Shown here one piece after another: positions 1 to 8,796 of a stretch of DNA of 64,000 nucleotides. The notes under the pieces are model-generated. The model ran no database searches, was not told the origin of the DNA, and worked only from the letters and a program-made list of their open reading frames with translations. How positions within the stretch are numbered: position 1 is the stretch's first letter; each line of letters begins with the position of its first letter. The translations under genes and the position numbers were made by a program. The stretch comes from Oscillatoriophycideae cyanobacterium NC_groundwater_1537_Pr4_S-0.65um_50_18 (GTDB taxonomy: Bacteria; Cyanobacteriota; Cyanobacteriia; Elainellales; Elainellaceae), in the NCBI GenBank assembly GCA_016208305.1, contig JACQYI010000054.1, positions 62,001-126,000 of the forward strand. The letters are read 5' to 3'.

Positions 1-384
1 AGAGCAACGGCTGTGTATATCAAATTTAGTGTAAGGAAACAGGCTCAGCCCGTTGGCCGTAAAGACTTCCTCAATATTCTGAGGCATCTCTCCTGACAGC
101 AGCTTTGCTGAAAAGATGGCTCGCTCTGACATCGACTCAATGACGTACTGCCACTGCTCATCGTCAAAGGGATCAAGGGACAGAGAAACTTTGTAAGGCT
201 CTGGGGCGGTTCCTTGAACTTGTGCCGACACCTTAGAGCCATCAAACTGAATCTCTAGCACATTGCCTTGACGCGCATAATTACGGGCACGCTCTAGCCG
301 TCGCCGCCAGCCAAAGGACTCTAGCACATCGACCCAGCGCTGTGCCCACCATTCGCGATTAGATTGGGTGTCGTAGTGGGTCAT
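1..384 (-). CDS. SWIM zinc-finger family protein, N-terminal part (gene runs off the window)
   Basis: An open frame of 128 codons starts at ATG 384 (MTHYDTQSNREWWAQRW) and runs without a stop to base 1, so only the N-terminus is present. The last visible residues (DIHSRCS) look like the beginning of the CxC half of a SWIM zinc finger, and the N-terminal WWAQRWV segment resembles cyanobacterial SWIM-domain proteins of unknown role. The zinc finger itself lies outside the window, so the family call rests on the N-terminal resemblance. SWIM proteins are thought to bind nucleic acid or protein; no function is assigned here. It lies downstream of sigC on the same strand, separated by a terminator. 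Confidence 0.65.
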   Translation of the reverse strand, partial: MTHYDTQSNREWWAQRWVDVLESFGWRRRLERARNYARQGNVLEIQFDGSKVSAQVQGTAPEPYKVSLSLDPFDDEQWQYVIESMSERAIFSAKLLSGEMPQNIEEVFTANGLSLFPYTKFDIHSRCS

Positions 385-443
385 GGTAAAAGCATCGCTA
401 TGGCTCTATCCTAACTCGATCGATCGCTGCAAAATCATCGCCA

Positions 444-484
444 TAAAAATTGAGGACTAAGCAGATTTCTCTGTCTCAGTCCTC
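444..484 (-). terminator. Rho-independent terminator after sigC
   Basis: Arms at 452-458 and 478-484 (GAGGACT/AGTCCTC) pair, with an inner CAGA/TCTG extension. On the minus strand the hairpin is followed by a short T-run (complement of 444-450). It lies 45 bases past the sigC stop and separates it from the SWIM gene. Confidence 0.65.
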
Positions 485-528
485 GGCACTCATCATCTCA
501 TTACGTGATTTACTTCTTGGCTCTCAGC

Positions 529-1785
529 CTAGCTGAGTGATTCCAAGTAGTCCCGTACCCGATTGCGGCGCTTGGGCTGTCTTAGTTTTTGTAGAGCTTT
601 AGCTTCAATCTGACGAACGCGCTCGCGAGATAGATCGAGCGCTCGACCGATTTCGGCCAGAGAATAAGGCTGACCGTCGCCTAAGCCAAATCGCATCAGG
701 ATGACATCCCGTTCGCGGCTGGTCAGGTCAGTGAGCAACTGCTGCAAGTCACGATGCAGCGCTTCCCGCATCAGCACTTCCTCTGGCGAGACATCTTCGG
801 TTTCCAGCAGATCTCCTAATTCGGTATCACGCTCTTTACCGACCTTCGTTTCCAAAGAGACAGCGCGAGGCACCCGCAGCAAGACTTCCCGAACCTGTGC
901 CGGAGTCATTTCTAGCTCCAGCGCCAGATCTTCCATCGTGGCTGTACGGCCTTTCTCTTGAGAGATTTTGCGTTGTGCTTTTTTAATTTTGTTGAGTTTT
1001 TCGGTGATGTGAACCGGGAGGCGAATGGTGCGGCTCTGAGTAGCGATCGCACGAGTGATGCCCTGACGAATCCACCAGTATGCATAGGTGCTAAAGCGAT
1101 AGCCCTTAGTAGGATCAAATTTTTCTACCGCACGCTCTAGCCCTAATGTGCCTTCTTGAATCAGATCCAGCAGTTCGAGTCCTCGGTTCTGGTACTTTTT
1201 GGCTACTGATACCACCAGACGCAGATTGGCCTTGATCATGTGATCTTTAGCCTTAACGCCTTCTGACTCAATTTGATCTAGCTCGACAACCGTCAGCGTG
1301 GCTAGCCCTGCCCAGTGACGCTTGCCTGACGCCAAAAGTGGCTTTAATTCAGCTACCGGAACGCCTGCATCGTTTGCCCAGCGCTCTAGGGAAGGACGAT
1401 GTCCTAAGTGAGAAGCAAGGCGATCGTGAGTTTCAATGATGTGCACATATTGCTGGATTTGTGCGTCGGTCTCAGCCGCAGTATTCCGCAGCTCAACTAA
1501 GCGCATGTAGCGCTGAACGCTTTGTGCTTCAGAAACTTCTTCATCGCGACCTAAAAGCCGGACTCGACCAATTTCCTGGAGATATAGACGCACGAGATCG
1601 GTAGTACGCCGTCCCGCAGCCTTTGCTACGCTGGAACCTGAGTATTCTATTTCTAAGTCAGTTAGGTCGTGATCAATTTGCGACTCATCTAGCTCGGCTC
1701 GATTGGCGTCGTTGGCAAACTGGAGGTTCACGACGTTAGAAGACTCATCGTAGTCGGCATCCGCGTAAAAGGGTTGTGCTGGCAT
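529..1785 (-). CDS. sigC: Group 2 RNA polymerase sigma factor SigC
   Basis: This is a sigma-70 family factor of 418 residues. Region 1.2 is seen in TTDLVRLYLQEIGRVRLL, region 2 in KANLRLVVSVAKKYQNRG, DLIQEG and FSTYAYWWIRQGITRAI, region 3 in LPVHITEKLNKIKKAQ, and region 4.2 ends in the helix-turn-helix LSRERVRQIEAKALQKLR. The sequence matches the cyanobacterial SigC group closely, including the N-terminus MPAQPFYADADYDES. I therefore choose ATG 1785 over the in-frame ATG at 1827. SigC is a non-essential group 2 factor linked to stationary phase, heat and carbon/nitrogen balance in other cyanobacteria; its regulon here cannot be read. About 530 bases of non-coding DNA lie upstream and would hold its promoter. 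Confidence 0.93.
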   Translation of the reverse strand: MPAQPFYADADYDESSNVVNLQFANDANRAELDESQIDHDLTDLEIEYSGSSVAKAAGRRTTDLVRLYLQEIGRVRLLGRDEEVSEAQSVQRYMRLVELRNTAAETDAQIQQYVHIIETHDRLASHLGHRPSLERWANDAGVPVAELKPLLASGKRHWAGLATLTVVELDQIESEGVKAKDHMIKANLRLVVSVAKKYQNRGLELLDLIQEGTLGLERAVEKFDPTKGYRFSTYAYWWIRQGITRAIATQSRTIRLPVHITEKLNKIKKAQRKISQEKGRTATMEDLALELEMTPAQVREVLLRVPRAVSLETKVGKERDTELGDLLETEDVSPEEVLMREALHRDLQQLLTDLTSRERDVILMRFGLGDGQPYSLAEIGRALDLSRERVRQIEAKALQKLRQPKRRNRVRDYLESLS

Positions 1786-2314
1786 AATGCTTGTCTCAAT
1801 TGCTCCAGGTAACAAGGGGGCTTTCATTGTTGCTTACGGGTATTGTTCCCACCATTCGGGATCAATTAACTTAAGACGAAAGAAATTGCTTAAAGTTTCG
1901 TGGTGTAGACATATTGTGGCTAGCGATTGTCTCACAAGGAGCAACGCCCGAATGGTTGGTGGGTAGAAGCTGTAATGTAGATGTAGCCCTTAGGTCAAGT
2001 CAGCAATTTATTCCTACCCCCTGAGGGGATATATTCATCTACATCTCTTGTACCCCTAATTCCTGAGGCTGTTCTTGAATTCTTCGTGGTTTACACATCA
2101 AGCAGCAATGAAGTTCATTCTTTTATGCGGCTTTGCAATCCCTCTAGGAAAATAGTTATCCCCAAAAATTAGCAGCGTCAGCCCTTAAATAGACCTCTTG
2201 CAAATTAGAGTTTCTAGGCTAGGTGAAGGCTCAGCCACCCCCTAGCTTGATTTGCAATGAAGATTGACTTTGACCTATTTGATCTATCAAGCTAAAAATC
2301 AGATTTTATGCAGA
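1786..2314. other. Intergenic region between sigC and the GTPase gene
   Basis: No credible gene. It contains a short CCCCCTGAGGGG hairpin near 2016 and, at 2192-2257, one copy of the TTGCAAATTAG-type dispersed inverted repeat. The sigC promoter is expected here, but no clear -10/-35 pair could be fixed. Confidence 0.5.
2192..2257. repeat. Dispersed inverted repeat, TTGCAAATTAG family (divergent copy)
   Basis: Starts with GACCTCTTGCAAATTAGAG and ends with ATTTGCAA, so the outer arms pair (TTGCAAAT/ATTTGCAA), with an inner CTAGG/CCTAG pairing. The GACCTCTTG-type end also appears, inverted, at the 3' end of the copies near 18.1 kb and 60.8 kb. Confidence 0.5.
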
Positions 2315-3820
2315 TCAAGCTTCATCTTTTAGGGGCAAAGCAATTCGAGCGATCGCATCCTGCACAAAGGCTTTGACAAATTCATCGCGACGATTGAGCT
2401 GAAACTGCTCCTGTACCACTTGAGTCATGCCGCCATCTCCCCAAGTTTGATCTCGTCGAAAGTATTCAATAAAGCTTCTTCCAGCAATGCGGGTGAGATA
2501 GGCAGCCGTTACGCCTTGGATGGCACGACCGATGAGAAAGGTGCCAACATTGGTTTGCAGCGCGATCGAAAGGAGTTCAATTGCCCCCCGCACCACGCCC
2601 AGACTAACCAGAGTTTTGGCCAAGGAAATAGCTAACTCTTTACCACGCTCTAAGTTAATTTCGCAGCCGTAGACGCGCCCTAGCTCCACCACCATTTGGG
2701 CATTAATGGCAGCCGTGGCAATCAAATCAATAAAGGGCAATGGCGTCACCGAAACCACCCCAGCACTCACCCACTGATAGCGATCGACAATCTTTTCTGC
2801 TTGACGCTGGCGTTCGGCATCAATTAGCTGACGGGCTTCTGCACCGAGTCGCTGCGATTGCAGCAGGATATTGTCGGCAATTAAATCTTCGCCCTCTGAC
2901 CGCAGCACTGTGGCCATTCGCCGCAGCAGAGGAATAATCTCAGGCTCAGGCTGAAACAGCTCGCCATTCTCTAAACGAAAAGATCGGGGATGAGCGGCGA
3001 TCGCCACAATGTCTTCAGGTGGCATTAGCGTTTGGACTCGCTGCTGAATTCGATTCAGTACGGCATCTAAATCGGATTCAGGATACAGATCGGTTTTGTT
3101 AAACACAAGAAGCGATCGTTTGCCAATATCGGTCAAAGCTCTTAGCGCCTGATATTCTGACTGGCGCAGATCATTGTCAATCACAAAGAGCAGCAAATCT
3201 GCGTCTGCCGCCATCTGTCTTGCCAAATTTTCTCGGTCAGTGCCAGCAACGCCGACCTCCAAAATGCCAGGAGTGTCAGTTATTTGAATTTCTCGCTCTA
3301 GCCCCTTGAGCTGAAAGCGGTAAACTTGCCCAAGCTCTGTTGTGCCCAGAGTTGCACCCACTCGCCCTGCCATCCGCCCTATGACGGCATTGACGATCGA
3401 GGTTTTTCCAGCTGAACCCGTGCCAAAAATGACAACATGCAGCTCTCGAAATGAAAGGCTCTGCTCGATCTCACGAGAGCGATCGATTAACGCCTGCCGC
3501 GCAATCTCATCTTGAATCTGCGCCACCTGTTGTTGCACAGCCTGAAGCGTTTCCCGTGCTACCTCCACCTTTTGCTCAGGAATTTTGGGAAGCTGCGGAC
3601 GCTCAGACCGCTGACGGAAAAAGGGCAGGGTGAAATAGAACAGAGCTGCCACAGCGCAAAGCAGCAGCGCCAACATCAGCACCAGCAGAATATTGGCCAG
3701 CAGCGGAGAATTGACAGCAATGCCAAAATAGAGCTGTGATAAAGACCCAGTTAGCCAGATCACTAGCCCCAAAATCAGGAGAATGCCGACGACAAGCGCC
3801 AAAAGACGTGACCCAGACAT
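2315..3820 (-). CDS. Membrane-anchored Era-like GTPase with DUF697 domain
   Basis: A 501-residue protein. Two hydrophobic segments near residues 6-26 and 40-68 would anchor it in a membrane. A complete GTPase domain follows: P-loop GTGSAGKTS at about 131-139, the G3 motif DTPG and the G4 motif NKTD. The C-terminal third is a DUF697 (YcjF-like) region with hydrophobic stretches (PLPFIDLIATAAINAQ, GRAIQGVTAAYLTRIAGRS). Such proteins are common in cyanobacteria and their role is not established; membrane remodelling or stress signalling are guesses. A paralogue lies at 27.1-28.6 kb and has lost part of the GTPase core. The gene stands alone, with divergent repeats upstream of sigC behind it and the RRM gene ahead. 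Confidence 0.85.
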   Translation of the reverse strand: MSGSRLLALVVGILLILGLVIWLTGSLSQLYFGIAVNSPLLANILLVLMLALLLCAVAALFYFTLPFFRQRSERPQLPKIPEQKVEVARETLQAVQQQVAQIQDEIARQALIDRSREIEQSLSFRELHVVIFGTGSAGKTSIVNAVIGRMAGRVGATLGTTELGQVYRFQLKGLEREIQITDTPGILEVGVAGTDRENLARQMAADADLLLFVIDNDLRQSEYQALRALTDIGKRSLLVFNKTDLYPESDLDAVLNRIQQRVQTLMPPEDIVAIAAHPRSFRLENGELFQPEPEIIPLLRRMATVLRSEGEDLIADNILLQSQRLGAEARQLIDAERQRQAEKIVDRYQWVSAGVVSVTPLPFIDLIATAAINAQMVVELGRVYGCEINLERGKELAISLAKTLVSLGVVRGAIELLSIALQTNVGTFLIGRAIQGVTAAYLTRIAGRSFIEYFRRDQTWGDGGMTQVVQEQFQLNRRDEFVKAFVQDAIARIALPLKDEA

Positions 3821-3947
3821 TAGCAGCTCCAGGGTCTAGTTAGCAAACGTAGGCTACCAGACAGCATAAAAAGTTTTAGGCATTGCTGCCGCAATGGGCA
3901 GGGTTAGCAGCTACAGGTTCAGCGATTATAGAATCAACCTTAGCGCA

Positions 3948-4238
3948 TTACTCTCTGGGTGCGTATCCGCCACTTCTGCGACCGCCCCCTCCTTCTTCAC
4001 GTGGCTTTGCTTTATTGACACGAATCTCTCGACCAAGCCACTCAGCGCCATCAAGCTCAGAAATGGCTTTGTCTTCTTGCGCGTCTTCTTCCATTTCCAC
4101 AAACGCAAAGCCCCGTTTTCTGCCTGTTTCGCGATCGGTCGGCAAACTGACTCGGCTCACCTTGCCATACTCTGCAAATACCTCCCGCAAATCCTCCTCG
4201 GTAGCCTGAAAAGACAGGTTGCCAACGTAAATAGTCAC
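3948..4238 (-). CDS. RRM-type RNA-binding protein (Rbp family)
   Basis: A single RNA recognition motif with RNP2 (IYVGNL) and RNP1 (RGFAFVEM), followed by a short glycine/arginine tail (GGGGRRSGGY). This is the cyanobacterial Rbp family, involved in cold response and, in some species, in mRNA localisation to thylakoids. I choose the GTG at 4238 as start: it is preceded by GGAGAG four bases upstream and gives the usual family N-terminus (M/V)TIYVGNLS. A TTG twelve bases further upstream overlaps that ribosome binding site and is unlikely. The product is 96 residues. The tail is short compared with longer Rbp proteins. Confidence 0.9.
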   Translation of the reverse strand: MTIYVGNLSFQATEEDLREVFAEYGKVSRVSLPTDRETGRKRGFAFVEMEEDAQEDKAISELDGAEWLGREIRVNKAKPREEGGGGRRSGGYAPRE

Positions 4239-4430
4239 GGCTCTCTCCAAACCTTAGCGATACAAGAGACAGTTCGGAGAAGTGCAAAGAATGTATGCCA
4301 CATAACCTTCCACTTTTCTACCGAATACTGCATTTGCAGGAGATCATATCCGATTTATGTGGTAACGGCAGCAAAATTGAGCTATCTTTTTTCAGATTTA
4401 GAATTTTTTAGATTCAGGGTGGCAAAGCGG

Positions 4431-6704
4431 CTAACGAACGACCTGTTGCATATAGTTACCCCAGAGTTGAGCCGCATCTCCACTGGTTCCGGCAGTAGGC
4501 GTATTGTCGTCGTTGCCAAACCAAATGCCCGTTGCTAGCGCCTGCCCCGGCACATAGCCGACAAACCAGAGATCTGTGTTGTCGTTATTGGTTCCGGTCT
4601 TTCCCGCCTCGCCCAGACCCAAAGCCGCACCCCGTCCAGTTCCAGACTGCACAACCCCTTGCATTAAAGAAGTCATAGTATCCGCCACTTGGGGATCAAG
4701 CGCAGGAATGTTGGTTTGGGCATTTTGCTGGTAGTCAAAAATGACGCGGCAGGTTTTGAAGTCGTTGGGATCAACGCAATCGCTACTGTCTAGAATCCGG
4801 TTAATGGTGTGGGGCTGGTTGCGAACGCCCTGATTGGCAAAAACGCTGTAGGCTCCTGTCAGTTCTAGCAGTGTGACTTCACTTTGTCCTAAAACCAATC
4901 CGGGGACTGGATTAAGTTGAGAGGTGATCCCCATGCGCTGCGCAGTCCGCACCACCTGATCGAGTCCCACCTCTTGACCAATGCGCAGGGCCACGACATT
5001 TTCCGATCGCGCCAACGCACTATACATGTCTAAGCTGCCGCCTCCTGACTTGCAGCCTTCAAAAAACTGCCCTTGCCAGTCAAGTGGGGCACAAGAAAAA
5101 GCCGTACTGGGAGAAATGCCTTGCTCGATCGCTGCCGTGTAGGCAAACACTTTAAAGGTTGATCCGGGCTGCCGCAATGCCTGGGTTGCGCGGTTAAATT
5201 GGCTTTGCTGAAAATCAACACCACCCACCAACGCTAGAACTTCTCCAGTACTGGTATCGAGCGTCACGAGTGCGCCCTGAGAAAATCCGGCTGATGCGCC
5301 CGTGGTGCCGACTGCATTTTGCAGATTGGCCTCTGCTTTCGTTTGCATCTGAGGATCGAGGCTGCTTTCCACAATGAAATTTCCTTCTTGCGCCAGCTGC
5401 TCCCCTAGCAACGTATCCAGATCTTGAAACACCTGCCCATAAAAATAGGGCGCGATCGTGCTTTCTAGCTCTTTGATCGCGGCTGGATTAATTTCAATCC
5501 GCGATCGCCTTGCCCGTTGCGCTTCTTCCAGGCTGACCGAACCCTGAGCCGCCATGCGGTTGATGACGCGATCGCGTAGCTCGACGGCTGACTGATAATC
5601 TCGCACCGGATTGAAGCGGTTTGGAGCTGGCAAGATCCCTACCAACGTTGCCGCATCGGATAGGGTCAAGTCTTTAGCTGATTTGCCAAAATAAAATTGT
5701 GCAGCGTCTTCAAAGCCATAGTTGCCACTGCCCAGATAGACACGATTCAGGTAGGTCAGCATCAAGAAGTCTTTGCTGTAAAACGTCTCTAGCTTCAGCG
5801 CTACCATTGCCTCGCGCACCTTGCGGCTAGCGGAATCCTCGGTGCCAACATAATCTCGGAAAATGCTGCGCGCTAGCTGCTGCGTAATGGTGCTGGCTCC
5901 TTCCCGGATCTCACCCCCCTTAACGTTGGTCACAAGGGCGCGGGTAATCCCAATGGGATCAACCCCCCAATGCCAGTAATAGCGGGAGTCTTCTGAGGCA
6001 ATGACGGCTTTGGGCAAGAACGGCGAAAAATCTGAAAGCCGCTTGTTTTCCAAATGTGCTCGTGTTTCGATCGGTCTGAGGGGGGTTTCGCCATCCCGCG
6101 CATACACCACGACAGGTCCCTGTACCGAAGCAGGTAGCGGACGCACTCCAAACTTTTGCCACTCCAAGCCTACCCAAGCAGCGGCGATCGCCGTTAACCC
6201 CGTGAAGCCATACAACCCATATTTGATGGCTTTGACATAGGTAGGAGGCGGATTGTGATACTGCACTTTCACAGCCGCAGCCAGCTCCGGTGGCCCTAAA
6301 GTCAAAACATCCCCATGATGCAGCGTCACACTCGCAAGGCGTCGCTTGCCGCGATAGATGCCATTGGTGGAGTTTTCATCCTTCATGACAAAAGGCTCGT
6401 GGGGCTGGCGCTTGTCGCGCGTTACCGACAGATGTACCTGGCTCACAACCGGATTTCGCACCACAATATCGCAGGATTTAGAGCTGCGCCCCAGCACATA
6501 ATGCTCTCCCAGCAGCGGATAAATTTCGGCCTTCTCAGAATCTGCATCCTGCACCCACAGCTCTGGCACTTTGGCATTGGGTTTGAGGGCAAGCTGAGAA
6601 AAATTAACCTTTGCTTGAATAGTTTGCACCGCTTGCGTAATCGCCCGCAAAAGGGTCTTTGGCGGGCTAGAAGGCGAATTGGGGGGAGTTGGCGGTGGAG
6701 TCAT
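4431..6704 (-). CDS. Class A penicillin-binding protein with N-terminal FHA domain
   Basis: A bifunctional peptidoglycan synthase of 757 residues. An FHA phosphopeptide-binding domain comes first (YVLGRSSKSCDI, SQVHLSVTRD, NSTNGIYRGKRR; roughly residues 65-155), then a membrane segment near 175-192. The glycosyltransferase 51 domain carries the catalytic glutamate in ASEDSRYYWHWG (about 236) and GASTITQQLARS. The transpeptidase domain has the serine motif STFK (about 515), SEN (about 567) and KTGTNN (about 702). All catalytic motifs are intact, so it should polymerise and cross-link peptidoglycan. The cytoplasmic FHA domain implies control by a Ser/Thr kinase, which is inference; no kinase is encoded in the window. 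FHA-fused PBPs are known from cyanobacteria. Confidence 0.92.
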   Translation of the reverse strand: MTPPPTPPNSPSSPPKTLLRAITQAVQTIQAKVNFSQLALKPNAKVPELWVQDADSEKAEIYPLLGEHYVLGRSSKSCDIVVRNPVVSQVHLSVTRDKRQPHEPFVMKDENSTNGIYRGKRRLASVTLHHGDVLTLGPPELAAAVKVQYHNPPPTYVKAIKYGLYGFTGLTAIAAAWVGLEWQKFGVRPLPASVQGPVVVYARDGETPLRPIETRAHLENKRLSDFSPFLPKAVIASEDSRYYWHWGVDPIGITRALVTNVKGGEIREGASTITQQLARSIFRDYVGTEDSASRKVREAMVALKLETFYSKDFLMLTYLNRVYLGSGNYGFEDAAQFYFGKSAKDLTLSDAATLVGILPAPNRFNPVRDYQSAVELRDRVINRMAAQGSVSLEEAQRARRSRIEINPAAIKELESTIAPYFYGQVFQDLDTLLGEQLAQEGNFIVESSLDPQMQTKAEANLQNAVGTTGASAGFSQGALVTLDTSTGEVLALVGGVDFQQSQFNRATQALRQPGSTFKVFAYTAAIEQGISPSTAFSCAPLDWQGQFFEGCKSGGGSLDMYSALARSENVVALRIGQEVGLDQVVRTAQRMGITSQLNPVPGLVLGQSEVTLLELTGAYSVFANQGVRNQPHTINRILDSSDCVDPNDFKTCRVIFDYQQNAQTNIPALDPQVADTMTSLMQGVVQSGTGRGAALGLGEAGKTGTNNDNTDLWFVGYVPGQALATGIWFGNDDNTPTAGTSGDAAQLWGNYMQQVVR

Positions 6705-7233
6705 GGGCGGCTAGCGCAAAGTCATTTAAGACTAGATACAGTTTGACCCGCTGAAGTTTCCGAAGTGATCTCCAAACTCAGCTACCCAATATTGTACTGA
6801 CTGTGTTGCAAGTCGGAAAAAGCTCTTGCGCAAACAATACCTTTGGCAAAACCTCCAGAAGAATTCTAGGTAAACGAAATCGACTGTATGACTGCGTTGT
6901 TGAGAATATTGTTTGAGGCGGGCGATCGCCAAAAAAAATCCCCAGCTTTTGGCCGGGGAAATCTATCAGGGTGCATCTACCACTCCCTTATGCAGGCAAA
7001 GTGAGGCTCATTCAGGAGAGGAGCTATGAGGTTCCCATAAAGACCAATCTACAAAGTTTAGAGATTATGCAAAGTTACCCAAACTCCCAGTCATTTCTTA
7101 GGATCTAGAAATTCAAAAGCGCGATCGCAGACTATCTGGGCGGGTATGTCAGATAGACCTACCAGATCTGATCTGCCGGATCTGGCTATGCTGGTGATAT
7201 GTCTTTAATATGCCTTCGCGCTCTAGGAAAACC
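6705..7233. other. Intergenic region between the PBP and PRC-barrel genes
   Basis: Divergent intergenic region of about 530 bases. It holds a good minus-strand terminator at 6931-6959 and a possible minus-strand promoter around 7064-7069. The plus-strand promoter of the PRC-barrel gene must also lie here. The small open frame at 6732-6932 shows no protein-like features. Confidence 0.5.
6931..6959 (-). terminator. Orphan minus-strand terminator hairpin
   Basis: On the minus strand, TCCCCGG...CTGGGGA (6939-6959, one mismatch) is followed by eight T (complement of 6931-6938). No minus-strand gene lies immediately upstream of it, and the next minus-strand gene, the PBP, starts 227 bases beyond it. 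It may end a small RNA starting near 7056, or act in the leader of the PBP mRNA. Confidence 0.6.
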
Positions 7234-8460
7234 ATGACGGCTCAGGCAGAAATTGTTCGACAAAGCGACTTGCTGAATCAACTCGTGATCGATCGCCAAA
7301 CGTTAGAAGAATTGGGGCGTGTGGAAACATTGTGGATGTATCCCCCTGTTCATCGCGTGCTGGGATTCATTTGCAAATCTGGATTTTTGGGTCATAAAAA
7401 GGCTGCCTTTAAGCTCAGACAGATTGCAGCCGTTGGAGCCAGCGGCGTGCTGACCCATGCCCCCTCTGAGCCGACTGAAGCTAAAAAAGTGCAGCAGCTT
7501 GAGTCTCTGCTTCAGCATGAAGTGTGGAGCAATGAGGGCAATCAGCTTGGTAAAATTACAGACTATTTGTTTGAGCTAGACACAGGCAAAATCACGGCCT
7601 ATCTGTTTGTTTCGAGCGGCTGGGCGGGCGTCATAGGCGAAGTTTATGAATTGCGCCCTACCGACATCACCAGCTTTGGGAAAAAACGGGTGTTAGTCGC
7701 AGAATCTGACACCGATCGCTTTGCTATTTATCAAGAAGGCATTTCTCAAAAGTTGACCAAAGCCAAAGACTCTCTGACACAAGAAGCCTCCGAGGAATTG
7801 CGATCGCTCACTCAACGGGCTGAAACTCTTACGGAACAGGTGACAGAGCAGGTCAAAGAACGATTTTTGAGCTTGACTGACCAGGCAAAAGAGCGTGCCC
7901 AGATGCTGTCTCAAAAAGCAAAAGAAAAAGCTCAGACACTCAACGAACAGTTGGGCGAGCAGTGGGACGATCCGATCGATGACGCGCAAGCCCAAACGCG
8001 AACTTTTTCAGAACGCGCTAGAGAAACCAGCCAGACTTTGGCAGAAGAGGTGCGAGAGCGATCGCAGTCCTTGAGTAAGCAGCTTGGGGCAAGCTTTCAG
8101 ACCTTGACGGTACAGGCCGAGGAAATTTTTGATGCTGTTCGTGAAGGCTCTGGCTTGGACGCTGAATCTTTTGAGGCTGATAGAACGGCTCAAGATAAAA
8201 AAGACGCTACTCAACCCTCTGTTAACCCGACAGAGGACTGGGATGACGATGACTGGCTAGAGGATGACTGGCTGAGTGATCCGATTAGCCCAAATCCGGT
8301 GAGTCCGAATGCTCCGGTGAGTCCGAACGAGCCAATTAGGTCACAGAATGTATCTACCTCAAAAGATGTGCCCAGCACAAAAGATACGCCAAACCAGCGT
8401 CATGAACCAGATAACTCTGATTTAGATTCTGATTTGGACGATGATGAACCTTGGATATAG
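7234..8460 (+). CDS. PRC-barrel protein with long amphipathic LEA-like helix region
   Basis: A 408-residue protein with two PRC-barrel-like modules in the N-terminal half; LGKITDYLFELDTGKITAYLFV is typical of the second. A charged region with about 11-residue periodicity follows (SLTQRAETLTEQVTEQ, AKERAQMLSQKAKEKAQ, ERARETSQTLAEEV), resembling LEA or apolipoprotein helices. The tail is acidic and disordered (DDDDWLEDDW, repeated SPNxPVSPN). ATG 7234 is chosen because AGGA lies nine bases upstream; the earlier ATG 7210 lacks one. No signal peptide is seen. PRC barrels serve RNA processing and photosynthetic complexes; the helical part suggests membrane binding or desiccation protection. The function is unknown. 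Confidence 0.8.
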   Translation: MTAQAEIVRQSDLLNQLVIDRQTLEELGRVETLWMYPPVHRVLGFICKSGFLGHKKAAFKLRQIAAVGASGVLTHAPSEPTEAKKVQQLESLLQHEVWSNEGNQLGKITDYLFELDTGKITAYLFVSSGWAGVIGEVYELRPTDITSFGKKRVLVAESDTDRFAIYQEGISQKLTKAKDSLTQEASEELRSLTQRAETLTEQVTEQVKERFLSLTDQAKERAQMLSQKAKEKAQTLNEQLGEQWDDPIDDAQAQTRTFSERARETSQTLAEEVRERSQSLSKQLGASFQTLTVQAEEIFDAVREGSGLDAESFEADRTAQDKKDATQPSVNPTEDWDDDDWLEDDWLSDPISPNPVSPNAPVSPNEPIRSQNVSTSKDVPSTKDTPNQRHEPDNSDLDSDLDDDEPWI

Positions 8461-8796
8461 CCAAGAGGTCAGTTAAGCCATAGTGGGTAGATGGATAGAT
8501 GGGAAACTCTCAACCACCCAATCACCCAATTACTCAATCACCCACTAGTTTTCTTCAGCGGTAGACTTCAAGATTCTTTACGCTAAAAACGGCTAAGGCG
8601 ATCGCATCATCCAAAATTTGCGCTATCCTGAACCGCTTAAACACCGAAACAGTTCAAGAGCTGAGGTCTTTAGATTTTTAGAAATGCGCTATATACAGCG
8701 CAAATCTTTGAAAATCTGCAAACAGGTCTCTGGATATAGCGTCTATCTTGATTTTTAGTGTTATATTTCTTGCTGTATTTGATGACGTTGACACCC
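8461..8796. other. Intergenic region with short tandem repeats
   Basis: No gene seen. Around 8482-8546 there is low-complexity sequence made of repeated ATGGATAG-like and CACCCAAT-like units, similar in style to the G-rich repeat tract near 45.36-45.41 kb. The rest shows no recognisable signal. Confidence 0.5.

Noticed and set aside
6732-6932. 66-codon minus-strand frame upstream of the PBP gene
   Set aside because: No ribosome binding site, composition unlike a protein, ends at the terminator region; treated as non-coding.
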